Positions 1-6,410 of a stretch of 8,225 nucleotides of DNA are shown piece by piece. The stretch is from Deltaproteobacteria bacterium (lineage in GTDB: Bacteria; Desulfobacterota; Desulfobulbia; Desulfobulbales; VMSU01): NCBI GenBank assembly GCA_024274995.1, contig JAJSAA010000116.1:1-8225 (forward strand). Direction: 5' to 3'. How positions within the stretch are numbered: the stretch's first letter is position 1; every line of letters starts with the position of its first letter. A program made the position numbers and the translations under genes. The notes below the pieces were generated by a model. The model saw only the letters and a list, made by a program, of their open reading frames with translations, searched no databases and was not told the DNA's origin.

Positions 1-408
1 CAGAAAATACGGCAAATTGTGCTGGCGGCATATTTTTGAGAGAATCTTTTCACCGTCATGACCAAAGGGCGGGTGGCCGATATCATGCCCCAGGGCAATG
101 GCCTCAATGAGATCCTCATTCAGGCCAAGAAAACGGCCAATGGTACGGCCGATCTTAGATACTAACTGAACATGCAGCACCCGATGGGTAATATGATCAT
201 TCCTGACCATATAAAAAACTTGAGTTTTATCTATATAACGGGTGTAGGCCTTGGAATGTAGAATACGGTCGGCATCGGTGGCAAAATCTAAGCGATAGCC
301 GCCCTGTTCGTCAGCCCGGCGGCGAATAGCGGCAGCGCTGAGGCAGGCCGCTGGCCGCAGAAAATCTTTTTCCCGCTCTTTAAGTTCCTGGCGAATGGCA
401 CTCAACAT
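1..408 (-). CDS. dgt: dGTPase-family HD-domain phosphohydrolase, N-terminal part (cut by window edge)
   Basis: The 136 codons read from the ATG at 408-406 to the window edge match the N-terminus of deoxyguanosinetriphosphate triphosphohydrolase-like proteins. These are cytoplasmic metal-dependent enzymes that hydrolyse dNTPs to deoxynucleoside plus triphosphate and so adjust the dNTP pool. The visible signatures are RILHSKAYTRYIDKTQVF (residues 48-65), NDHITHR (70-76), where H75 is the likely first metal-ligand histidine, and the HD motif GHDIGHPPFGHDGE (107-120), with H108-D109 as the catalytic pair. The start is supported because the family usually opens with a short charged helix ahead of a 'fLsp.A' segment, seen here as ERE..FLRPAA. 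No Shine-Dalgarno is visible. The start lies two bases after the stop of the upstream gene (TGATTATG), so translational coupling is likely. The C-terminal part is outside the window. Family assignment is firm; the exact substrate (dGTP or general dNTP) is not known. Confidence 0.9.
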   Translation of the reverse strand, partial: MLSAIRQELKEREKDFLRPAACLSAAAIRRRADEQGGYRLDFATDADRILHSKAYTRYIDKTQVFYMVRNDHITHRVLHVQLVSKIGRTIGRFLGLNEDLIEAIALGHDIGHPPFGHDGEKILSKICRQHNLPYFL

Positions 409-410
409 AA

Positions 411-977
411 TCAAGAGGGGACAGTGACGTCAACGGCCTCAATATAGCTGGTATTAACGCCGATAAAATTAGAGTTCAGGTTAAACGGTCTTTTAAACCA
501 TTTATCTTCTTTCTTGATTATTTCAACGATGGCCGCCTTCTGTAACGGCAGAAAACGGTCATGGGATTTTTTCTGTACCGCGCCGCTTATTTCAAAATAT
601 GAATTGCCCATGGTGTTGGCAATAATCTTGATATTTGAGTTTTGTTCTCCGGTTTTGGTCTGAATATTTTTCATCCTTGCCCGTTCATCATCACAACCCA
701 GGGTGGTGAATTCATCATAAAAGGCGATAATGGCACCTAATCTGAGCTGCAGGTTGCCATAACTTTCATAAAGGGCACCGCCGGAGAGCATGAGCTGCGC
801 ATCATGGAGAAGGAGTGAATCTTTAAAATATCTGGTCTGCTGCTGATTTTTCCAGAACATACTGGAACTATTAAATAAATCCGTTGTCCGCAGAGCGGAA
901 TTAGGGATATCAATACGGCCTGAATAGCGTTTACCGAGAGAAGTAATTATGGTAACTTGCCGTTGTAATTCATTCAT
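411..977 (-). CDS. Hypothetical protein, 188 residues, beta-rich, possibly two related halves
   Basis: I do not recognise this protein with confidence. It has no signal peptide and no long hydrophobic segment, so it is probably cytoplasmic. The N-terminal half (about 5-62) reads as alternating beta-strands (QVTIITSLGKRYSGRIDIP, then RTTDLFNS, then KDSLLLHDAQLML). The C-terminal half (about 115-183) has a similar layout (NIKIIANTMGNSYFEISGAV, DRFLPLQKAAIVEII, then FIGVNTSYIEAV), suggesting an internal duplication of a small barrel-like domain; this is inference from pattern only. The ATG at 977 is preceded by a purine-rich GGTGGAAA on the minus strand, a plausible ribosome site. It is the first gene of a unit with the dGTPase-family gene, whose start lies 2 bases past its stop, and it follows a good sigma70-type promoter at 1015-1042. 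The pairing suggests coordinated expression but does not prove a shared function. Confidence 0.8.
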   Translation of the reverse strand: MNELQRQVTIITSLGKRYSGRIDIPNSALRTTDLFNSSSMFWKNQQQTRYFKDSLLLHDAQLMLSGGALYESYGNLQLRLGAIIAFYDEFTTLGCDDERARMKNIQTKTGEQNSNIKIIANTMGNSYFEISGAVQKKSHDRFLPLQKAAIVEIIKKEDKWFKRPFNLNSNFIGVNTSYIEAVDVTVPS

Positions 978-1014
978 TTTCCACCAACCCCCTTAAACAA
1001 TAATAGTTGCATCA

Positions 1015-1042
1015 TTTATATTTACAGACCTTTGTTTGTCAA
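1015..1042 (-). promoter_or_regulatory. Sigma70-type promoter for the hypothetical-dgt unit
   Basis: On the minus strand a perfect -35 hexamer TTGACA (1042-1037) is followed by a 16-bp spacer and TATAAA (1020-1015), five of six matches to the -10 consensus. Transcription would start near 1007, giving a leader of about 30 bases before the ATG at 977. It lies in the divergent gap between the two transcription units, so its -35 end sits just inside the leader of the dihydrouridine synthase gene. Confidence 0.65.
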
Positions 1043-1055
1043 CCATTATCTACCA

Positions 1056-2021
1056 ATGAAAATTTACTTAGCCCCATTGAAGGGAATAACCGATTGTATC
1101 TACCGCACCACTTTCTTGCGCTATTTTAAAGGAGTGGACAGGGCCATGGCGCCCTTCATAAGTTCGTTGAGCGCGGCCAATGGTACTCGGCGGCTAAAGC
1201 CGGCTTATCTGGGCGATATAAGCCCTGGAAACAATAGGAACACGGACCTAATTCCGCAGATATTGAGTAACGACCCCAATGATTTTCTCTTCACCGCCCA
1301 GCATATATTTGATCTCGGCTGGCCGGAGATTAACTGGAACCTGGGCTGTCCAAGCCCCATGGTAACAAGAAAAAAGAGGGGCTCCGGGCTTCTGCCGCAC
1401 CAGGAGCAAATCTGCCGAGTGCTGGATGTTGTAACAGCCCGCTATCCAGAGCAAATTTCCATCAAGACCAGGCTGGGTCTTGATTCCGCCGCAGAGCTTT
1501 ACGGACTGTTACCCCTTCTGGATCAATATCCCCTGACCGAAATAATTATTCACCCTCGTCTCGGCCGCCAAATGTATAAAGGCCGCGCCGATCTTGAGGC
1601 CTTTCATAACTGCCAGTCTCTGACCCGTCACCGTCTAATCTATAATGGTGATATTACTGACTATGGCTCATACAGCCAGGTCCATCAACGTCTGCCGGGA
1701 GTAAAGCGCCTTATGTTGGGTAGAGGCCTCATTGCTGACCCCTTTCTAAGTGCCGGGCTCAAAGCAGGGGGATTGTACTTGAAAAGCGACAGCGATAGAG
1801 ATATAATAGAAGGTTTTTTAGCTGATCTGTTACGACAGTATCAAGGACGTTTATGCGGTGACTCTCATATCCTGGGCCGTTTAAAGGGAATTTGGCGTTA
1901 TCTCGCCGTAATTTTTGAAAATTCAGATAAAATCAGAAAAAAAATTACCAAGACAAAAAAACTAAGTCATTATACGGAGATGGTAAAATCAATTTTTGCC
2001 GAGATACCATTCTCTAAATAA
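1056..2021 (+). CDS. dus: tRNA-dihydrouridine synthase family protein
   Basis: This is an FMN-dependent enzyme that reduces specific uridines in the tRNA D-loop to dihydrouridine using NADPH. With the ATG at 1056 it is 321 residues, normal for bacterial Dus proteins. N-terminal MKIYLAPLKGITD is the FMN-binding start of the TIM barrel. NWNLGCPSP carries the active-site cysteine (C98 from this start), followed by the glycine-rich RGSGLL. SIKTRLGLD supplies the conserved lysine (K137), IHPRLGRQMYKGRAD the conserved histidine and arginines, and YNGDI and LMLGRGLIADP the phosphate-binding end of the barrel. The C-terminal tail (about 240-321) is the helical tRNA-binding region. An in-frame TTG at 1032 would add eight residues (MFVNHYLP), but family members start at the APL/M motif, so 1056 is preferred; neither start has a clear Shine-Dalgarno. 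Which of DusA/B/C it resembles most, and so which tRNA position it modifies, cannot be fixed here. It appears monocistronic, with a terminator after it. Confidence 0.93.
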   Translation: MKIYLAPLKGITDCIYRTTFLRYFKGVDRAMAPFISSLSAANGTRRLKPAYLGDISPGNNRNTDLIPQILSNDPNDFLFTAQHIFDLGWPEINWNLGCPSPMVTRKKRGSGLLPHQEQICRVLDVVTARYPEQISIKTRLGLDSAAELYGLLPLLDQYPLTEIIIHPRLGRQMYKGRADLEAFHNCQSLTRHRLIYNGDITDYGSYSQVHQRLPGVKRLMLGRGLIADPFLSAGLKAGGLYLKSDSDRDIIEGFLADLLRQYQGRLCGDSHILGRLKGIWRYLAVIFENSDKIRKKITKTKKLSHYTEMVKSIFAEIPFSK

Positions 2022-2049
2022 TATTATTCATATATACTTTTATGCTTTT

Positions 2050-2076
2050 GATAACCGCAGGTTATCTTCATTTTTT
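2050..2076 (+). terminator. Probable rho-independent terminator after the dihydrouridine synthase gene
   Basis: A perfect 7-bp stem, GATAACC (2050-2056) and GGTTATC (2060-2066) with loop GCA, is followed directly by a T-rich tail TTCATTTTTT (2067-2076). It lies 29 bases after the dus stop and 21 bases before the protease start. The stem is AT-rich, so it may be only partly effective. If transcription of the protease gene starts upstream of it (a TATACT box lies at 2033-2038), the hairpin would instead sit in that leader and could act as an attenuator. Confidence 0.55.
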
Positions 2077-2096
2077 AGAAAAATGGAATAAATATT

Positions 2097-4217
2097 ATGA
2101 TGAAACGTATCGCTTTTCTACTTTTTTTCAGTTTTTTTATAACCGCCTCCTGTTTGCAGGCCGCTGAACACAGCCGAGATTATGAACTTAAGCGGGCCAA
2201 GCTTTTAAGCTATATAATTAACCATGAGATCACCACTTACCATTATTATCACCGCCCCTTAGATAATAAGATTTCCAGTCAGGCCTTCAAACTTTACCTC
2301 AAGCAGGTTGACCCGCGTAAACAATTCTTTCTCCAGAAGGATATTGATTCTCTCAGTGGTTTTAAATTAAAATTAGACGACGAGATGAGGAGCGGACATC
2401 TGCAGTTTCCCATTGCCGCTGATGAAATATTAAAGGAGCGGGTCAAGCAGGTACAGACAATAACCACGGCAATATTTAAGCAGGGAATTGACTTAAACAA
2501 GGTTGAACTGATGCAATCTGATGCCAAAAAAATACGCTATTGCAAGACAATAGAGGAACTGCGTGACAGATGGCGTAAAGATATAAAATATCAGGTAGTA
2601 AGCCAATATCTTGATATTCAGGAGATGAACAAGGCCGCCTTTAAAACAAGTAAAGACGGTAAAGCCACAAAGATAAAACTCAAGAAACCCGCCGAGCTCA
2701 AAAAGGAGGCCCTGGAAAAAGTTCGGAAAAGCGACGATTATTTATTCAGCCGCATGCTGAAAATGGACAACAAGGACTCCTATAATCGTTTCTTCTCGAT
2801 TATCGTCCGGGCCGTTGACCCCCATAGTGACTTCCTGCCTCCGAGCCAGAAGGAGGACTTTGATATTCACATGCGGGGCTCATTGGAGGGCATTGGCGCC
2901 GTGCTTCAGGAGGACAGCGGCTATGTAAAGGTGGTACGGATTATTCCAGGCGGCGCCGCCTATCGTCAGAAGCAGTTAACCGCCGATGATATTATTCTCA
3001 TGGTTGCCCAGGGCCAAAAAGAACCGGTTAATATTGCCGGGATGAGACTGCGGGACGCTGTCAGTCTTATTCGGGGCAAAAAGGGCACCACGGTGCGACT
3101 CACCGTTAAAAAGCCGGACGGCACCATACGTGTAATCTCCATTGTGCGCGATATTGTCCAGCTGAAGGATACCTTTGTCAAGGCCGTCACCATCAAACTC
3201 CCCGGCGACGGGCTTATCGGCTACATGAAAATCCCCTCTTTTTACCGTGACTTTAAAGGGAAACGTAATGTGACGGATGATACCAGAAGGGCCTTAAAGA
3301 AGTTAACCGCCCAGGATATAAAAGGCCTGATTATTGATCTCAGGAATGACGGCGGCGGGGCTTTGGTCGATGCGGTGAAAATTGCCGGGTTATTTATCCA
3401 CACCGGGCCAGTTGTCCAGATCAGAGCCGGCCACAAAACCGACATCCTCTCAGATACTGATCCCAGTATTTCATACAGCGGCCCCCTGCTGATTTTAATT
3501 AACCGCTTCAGCGCCTCGGCCTCTGAAATCTTTGCCGGGGCTATGCAGGATTATGGCCGGGCTATTATTGTCGGTAGTAAACATTCATATGGCAAAGGCA
3601 CGGTGCAAACCATGCTTAATCTTGATAATCAGCTACCCTCATTCTTTGGCATCAATATGTCCAGATATCAACCCCTGGGAGCCCTTAAATTAACTACTCA
3701 GAAGTTTTATCGTATAAATGGCGGCTCTACCCAGGATCGGGGGGTTGTCTCTGATATTGTTATTCCTACTCGTTTTATGTACTCCAGGGTTGGTGAAAAA
3801 TATTCTGAAAATGCCATGCCTTGGGATAAAATCGCTCCAGCTTCCTATAAGAAATGGCCGTCATATCCATTTAATATCAAGAAATTGCGAGAGCTTAATG
3901 CCCGCTTAATAAAGACAAATAAAAAATTTATCGAAATAGTTAAAGAGGCGGATGAAGCCCGTGACCGCCAGCAGCACACCATGATAAATATAGATATGGC
4001 TTCTCGGCTTCATGAGCGGCAGAAAATGGCCGCTATCCGTAAGGCGGCTGGCGATAAACCCTATAGTCCATATTTCCATGACGAAGGCTACGGCCAAGGC
4101 AAAAAAGCCGGGAGAATAACCCCGGCTCAGGAGAAAAAGAAATTTTTAAAGCGTTTAAACGCTGATCCTGCTATCCAGGAATCTCTTGATATACTGAGAA
4201 GAGCTGAAAAAAAGTAG
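2097..4217 (+). CDS. prc: Tail-specific (C-terminal processing) protease, family S41, Prc type
   Basis: At 706 residues this matches the long Prc/Tsp form (E. coli about 680) rather than short CtpA types. Prc is a periplasmic serine protease that degrades or trims proteins from their C-termini, including envelope and peptidoglycan-related substrates. An N-terminal signal sequence (MMKRIAFLLFFSFFITA, cleavage around LQA-A at 20-23) is followed by a helical N-terminal region (about 28-245, with HSDFLPP at its end), a PDZ domain (about 258-350; GSLEGIGAVL, VRIIPGGAA, LIRGKKGT), the S41 catalytic core and a C-terminal helical extension (about 560-706). Catalytic residues can be placed by motif: S474 in FSASASEIF, D485 in GAMQDYG and K500 in SYGKGTVQ, the Ser-Lys dyad. 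LRNDGGG (415-421) is the conserved glycine-rich strand. Two ATGs occur in tandem (2097, 2100). The loop before K500 (GSKHSYGKG) is one residue longer than I recall for E. coli. The next gene starts 4 bases after its stop, suggesting an operon. Confidence 0.95.
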   Translation: MMKRIAFLLFFSFFITASCLQAAEHSRDYELKRAKLLSYIINHEITTYHYYHRPLDNKISSQAFKLYLKQVDPRKQFFLQKDIDSLSGFKLKLDDEMRSGHLQFPIAADEILKERVKQVQTITTAIFKQGIDLNKVELMQSDAKKIRYCKTIEELRDRWRKDIKYQVVSQYLDIQEMNKAAFKTSKDGKATKIKLKKPAELKKEALEKVRKSDDYLFSRMLKMDNKDSYNRFFSIIVRAVDPHSDFLPPSQKEDFDIHMRGSLEGIGAVLQEDSGYVKVVRIIPGGAAYRQKQLTADDIILMVAQGQKEPVNIAGMRLRDAVSLIRGKKGTTVRLTVKKPDGTIRVISIVRDIVQLKDTFVKAVTIKLPGDGLIGYMKIPSFYRDFKGKRNVTDDTRRALKKLTAQDIKGLIIDLRNDGGGALVDAVKIAGLFIHTGPVVQIRAGHKTDILSDTDPSISYSGPLLILINRFSASASEIFAGAMQDYGRAIIVGSKHSYGKGTVQTMLNLDNQLPSFFGINMSRYQPLGALKLTTQKFYRINGGSTQDRGVVSDIVIPTRFMYSRVGEKYSENAMPWDKIAPASYKKWPSYPFNIKKLRELNARLIKTNKKFIEIVKEADEARDRQQHTMINIDMASRLHERQKMAAIRKAAGDKPYSPYFHDEGYGQGKKAGRITPAQEKKKFLKRLNADPAIQESLDILRRAEKK

Positions 4218-4221
4218 CTCT

Positions 4222-4482
4222 ATGCCCGCCGCTGAGCTTGATGAAATAAAGAGGTATATTGCCAATTTTAACCCGGCAGAATTCAGTTCGGTAACGGGTC
4301 TTGATGTCATGCTCTCTATTCAGGATAGATTGGTCAGGGCCGCCAGGATAAAAAAGCGTATCAAGATGAAAAGACAGCTGGCCCGTTCTTTTAAGGCCAT
4401 CATTTTAAATGCCGATGAGCCCTGTCCTGTTATGATTACTCAGGAAGAAATTGATGAGTTGTTAGGAAAATACAGCAAATAG
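4222..4482 (+). CDS. Small hypothetical protein, 86 residues, downstream of prc
   Basis: I do not recognise this protein. It starts with ATG four bases after the protease stop and has no obvious ribosome site of its own, so it is probably translated by coupling. It has no signal peptide or membrane segment and should be cytoplasmic. Acidic ends (AELDEIKRYIANF; ITQEEIDELLGKYSK) surround a strongly basic, helix-prone middle (RLVRAARIKKRIKMKRQLARSFK, about residues 36-58), which could bind nucleic acid or an acidic partner; that is inference from composition. A CP pair lies at residues 68-69 (DEPCPVMIT), but a lone cysteine gives no metal site. Its close spacing to the protease shows co-transcription rather than a shared role, since the protease is exported and this protein is not. 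The frame has codon use like its neighbours and is not overlapped by a better frame, so it is probably real. Confidence 0.7.
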   Translation: MPAAELDEIKRYIANFNPAEFSSVTGLDVMLSIQDRLVRAARIKKRIKMKRQLARSFKAIILNADEPCPVMITQEEIDELLGKYSK

Positions 4483-4492
4483 AGTTTGGTGG

Positions 4493-4544
4493 AGAGACTC
4501 GGCGATATCCGGTTAGATGTAACCAGTTCACCGGGGGAGTCTCT
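4493..4544 (+). repeat. Structured leader: 8-bp inverted repeat before the membrane-protein/mgtE pair
   Basis: The 86-base gap between the 86-residue gene and the 107-residue gene contains a perfect inverted repeat, AGAGACTC (4493-4500) and GAGTCTCT (4537-4544). The enclosed 36 bases can fold further, either as GGTT (4511-4514) with AACC (4521-4524) or as CCGGT (4509-4513) with ACCGG (4530-4534). It is not followed by a T-run on either strand, so it does not read as an intrinsic terminator. It may be a leader structure, a processing site or part of a small intergenic repeat (see the shared blocks with the 6286-6396 region). Confidence 0.5.
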
Positions 4545-4568
4545 GGTTTACGAGCAATAAAAAAAATT

Positions 4569-4892
4569 ATGGAAGACTTTATTGGCAATTTTGAACCAGT
4601 GCTGCATCAGTTAATTAATTTTTTTCTGATCATCCTCGTCTTGGCCTTTGTCTGCAGGCCCTTGCTTAATTATCTGGCGGTTAATCGTAAAATTGAATAT
4701 CAGAAACGTATTTTAAAAGAGTTGCAGGCAGAAAACGGTATTTTGGAAGATGAATCTACCGATATCGCCGCTGATAACGAACAAAATTCAGTTCCTCTCC
4801 CTCGTAAGGACAGTAAATCCGCCTCTGTGGTGAATGACTTTACCCCCGAGCAGGCTGAGGCAATAGTTAAAAAGACATTAAGAAACGGATAA
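4569..4892 (+). CDS. Small single-pass membrane protein, 107 residues, upstream of mgtE
   Basis: I do not recognise a family. One strong membrane segment spans about residues 13-36 (HQLINFFLIILVLAFVCRPL and on), followed by a positively charged stretch (NRKIEYQKRILK). By the positive-inside rule the short N-terminus lies outside and the C-terminus inside the cell. Residues about 38-62 could form a short helix or coiled coil. A polar, probably disordered linker (63-90) follows, then a predicted C-terminal helix FTPEQAEAIVKKTL (91-104). The membrane segment with RPLLNYL loosely recalls the C-terminal anchor of FliF-like proteins, but nothing else supports that. It ends 7 bases before mgtE and both genes run in the same direction, so they are almost certainly co-transcribed; an accessory role for the channel is possible but unproven. 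The ribosome site is weak (only CGAGC about 14 bases upstream). Confidence 0.75.
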   Translation: MEDFIGNFEPVLHQLINFFLIILVLAFVCRPLLNYLAVNRKIEYQKRILKELQAENGILEDESTDIAADNEQNSVPLPRKDSKSASVVNDFTPEQAEAIVKKTLRNG

Positions 4893-4899
4893 ACCGACC

Positions 4900-6279
4900 A
4901 TGAAAAAAACAATTAAACCAGAGGTCGTCGGCCGTGAAGGAGCGGTGCTTTTAGAGGCGGTTCGCCGCCTCAACCGCCGTAAGGCTGTCGCGCATCTGCT
5001 TAAATTGGTCAACAAGACCCATCCCGCTGATATTGCCTGGGTATTACGTTACCTGACTAAAGAAGAGCGTCATAATGTTTTTAATGTAATCGCCCAGACC
5101 GATCAGGTCGGAGAAATATTAAGCGAACTTGATCAGTCGATCATGCTGGAGCTGGTTGATGATCTGCCGCCTAAATTCATGGTCACCGTACTCAAGAAGA
5201 TGGCCTCCAACGATGCGGCTGATTTGTTAGAGGCCTTGCCCGTTGAGGTAGCGGACAATATCCGCCAGTTCATGGCCAGGGCCGACCGGGAGGAGGTCGA
5301 TGAGCTCCTGCAATATAATCCAGAGAGCGCCGGCGGGCTGATGTCTCCCAATTTTATGGCCCTGCATGAAGATTTGAGTGTTGACGAGGCCATTCGGGCC
5401 ATTCAGGAACGGAGTGAAGATCTGGAGATGGTATTCTATCTCTACATTGTCCGTGAAAACAATCAGTTAACCGGCGTGTTATCTCTGCGGGAACTGCTCA
5501 TGCATCCGCCCTACCGCCAGTTGAAAAATATAATGAATCCCAAGGTCATTGCCGTTAATCCGGAGACCGATCAGGAAGAAGTCGCCCATGTGGTCTCGCG
5601 TTATAATATTCTGGCCGTCCCAGTTATTAACCACGCGGGTAAATTGTTAGGGATTGTGACGGTGGATGACGTTATTGATGTTATCCGCAAGGAGGCCACC
5701 GAAGATTTCTTCCAGATGGCCGGGGCCGGTAAAGATGATGAAATTTTGATGAAATCCATCCGCTCGAATGCCATTACCAGGGCCCCCTGGCTCTGTGCCA
5801 GCTGGCTTGGCGGGGTTGTATCCGCCACCATTATCGCCCTTTTCGCCGGTGAGCTGCAGAAATATGTGATTCTGGCCTCCTTTCTGCCTATTATCAACGG
5901 GATGGGCGGCAATATTGCCAATCAGTCCAGCACCATTATTGTCCGGGGAATTGCCACCGGCCGGGTAAACTTAGAGGAAGTATTCAAAATAGTCTTTAAA
6001 GAGATGAAGGTCGGTATGCTGCTGGGCGGAGTTTACGGTCTGTTTCTGGCCATAGTAGTCTTTCTGGTGCTCCCCGACCCCACTCATTTGTTTCTCGTCG
6101 CCAGTATTTCAGTAGTTCTCGAAATGACTTTGGCGGCCTCCATCGGGGCCTTTGTCCCGCTGGTAATGAAAAAAATGGGCTTTGATGCCGCAGTTGCCAC
6201 CGGCCCTTTTGTAGCTACTACCATGGATATTATCGGGACAACCACCTTTTTTACGACAGCCATTCTTTTATTACATTGA
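4900..6279 (+). CDS. mgtE: MgtE-family magnesium channel/transporter
   Basis: MgtE is a homodimeric inner-membrane Mg2+ channel whose cytoplasmic domains sense intracellular Mg2+ and close the pore when the ion is abundant. The 459 residues match the usual length of about 450. An N-terminal MgtE_N helical domain covers about 35-140 (HPADIAWVLRYL, LVDDLPP, DAADLLEALP, YNPESAGGLM). Two CBS domains follow at about 147-207 and 210-268 (LTGVLSLRELL; LLGIVTVDDVIDVI), then a connecting helix and a five-helix membrane domain (about 296-459). The family signature PIINGMGGNIANQSSTIIVRG occurs at 330-350. The last helix carries GPFVATTMDIIG, whose D443 corresponds to the pore selectivity aspartate of Thermus MgtE. 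Acidic residues at the CBS-membrane junction (EATEDFF) fit the Mg2+ sensor. The ribosome site before the ATG is weak and the gene lies 7 bases behind the small membrane-protein gene, so coupling is likely. No M-box riboswitch is visible upstream. Confidence 0.96.
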   Translation: MKKTIKPEVVGREGAVLLEAVRRLNRRKAVAHLLKLVNKTHPADIAWVLRYLTKEERHNVFNVIAQTDQVGEILSELDQSIMLELVDDLPPKFMVTVLKKMASNDAADLLEALPVEVADNIRQFMARADREEVDELLQYNPESAGGLMSPNFMALHEDLSVDEAIRAIQERSEDLEMVFYLYIVRENNQLTGVLSLRELLMHPPYRQLKNIMNPKVIAVNPETDQEEVAHVVSRYNILAVPVINHAGKLLGIVTVDDVIDVIRKEATEDFFQMAGAGKDDEILMKSIRSNAITRAPWLCASWLGGVVSATIIALFAGELQKYVILASFLPIINGMGGNIANQSSTIIVRGIATGRVNLEEVFKIVFKEMKVGMLLGGVYGLFLAIVVFLVLPDPTHLFLVASISVVLEMTLAASIGAFVPLVMKKMGFDAAVATGPFVATTMDIIGTTTFFTTAILLLH

Positions 6280-6285
6280 TTGATG

Positions 6286-6396
6286 GACTCGTAAAAAATC
6301 CATTACTAACTAAAAATGGCTAAGGCGGATAACCTGCCCTAAACTATGAACTGCAACTATTCAGCTGAATCCGGGGGAACAACTATAAGTTACGAG
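6286..6396 (+). repeat. Intergenic element with CTCGTAA/TTACGAG ends, possible diverged repeat copy
   Basis: The 128-base gap between mgtE and the iron-sulfur gene carries no ORF I can support. It is bounded by CTCGTAA (6288-6294) and its inverted copy TTACGAG (6390-6396). Near the left end ATGGA (6283-6287) pairs with TCCAT (6299-6303). A small hairpin-prone GGCGGATAACCTGCC follows the middle ATGGC, and AACTATAAGTT (6381-6391) is a further short palindrome. CCGGGGGA (6371-6378) also occurs in the gap at 4531-4538. There is no T-run, so no mgtE terminator is apparent. The role is unknown: leader element or remnant of a short repeat. Confidence 0.4.
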
Positions 6397-6410
6397 AGGA
6401 TTATGATTTG
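6394..6410 (+). promoter_or_regulatory. Ribosome binding site that favours a TTG start for the iron-sulfur gene
   Basis: GAGAGGA (6394-6400) is the strongest Shine-Dalgarno-like sequence in this part of the window. It sits 7 bases before TTG at 6408, the ideal distance. A closer ATG at 6403 opens only ATG-ATT-TGA, and that TGA overlaps the TTG. The next in-frame ATG (6429) would remove seven residues and has only a weaker upstream purine patch. Confidence 0.55.

Noticed and set aside
1032..1055. TTG start adding MFVNHYLP to the dihydrouridine synthase
   Set aside because: Dus proteins begin at the MKIYLAPL-type FMN-binding strand, the extension has no ribosome site, and it overlaps the -35 of the divergent promoter.
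2097..2165. Lipoprotein signal at Cys19 (ITASC) of the tail-specific protease
   Set aside because: The -3 position is Thr rather than Leu/Val/Ile, and an ordinary cleavage site (LQA-A) follows.
4483..4568. M-box magnesium riboswitch ahead of the mgtE unit
   Set aside because: The gap is too short for an M-box of about 160 bases, and I see none of its conserved segments.
4605..4680. Flagellar FliF-like C-terminal anchor in the 107-residue protein
   Set aside because: Resemblance is limited to a hydrophobic helix followed by RPLL; no flagellar genes are nearby and the length is far too short.
5133..5402. Antisense reading frames inside mgtE and other genes (for example 7352-7624 on the minus strand)
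   Set aside because: They are low-complexity shadows (rich in Ser, Arg, Ile) of well-supported genes on the other strand, without ribosome sites or recognisable domains.
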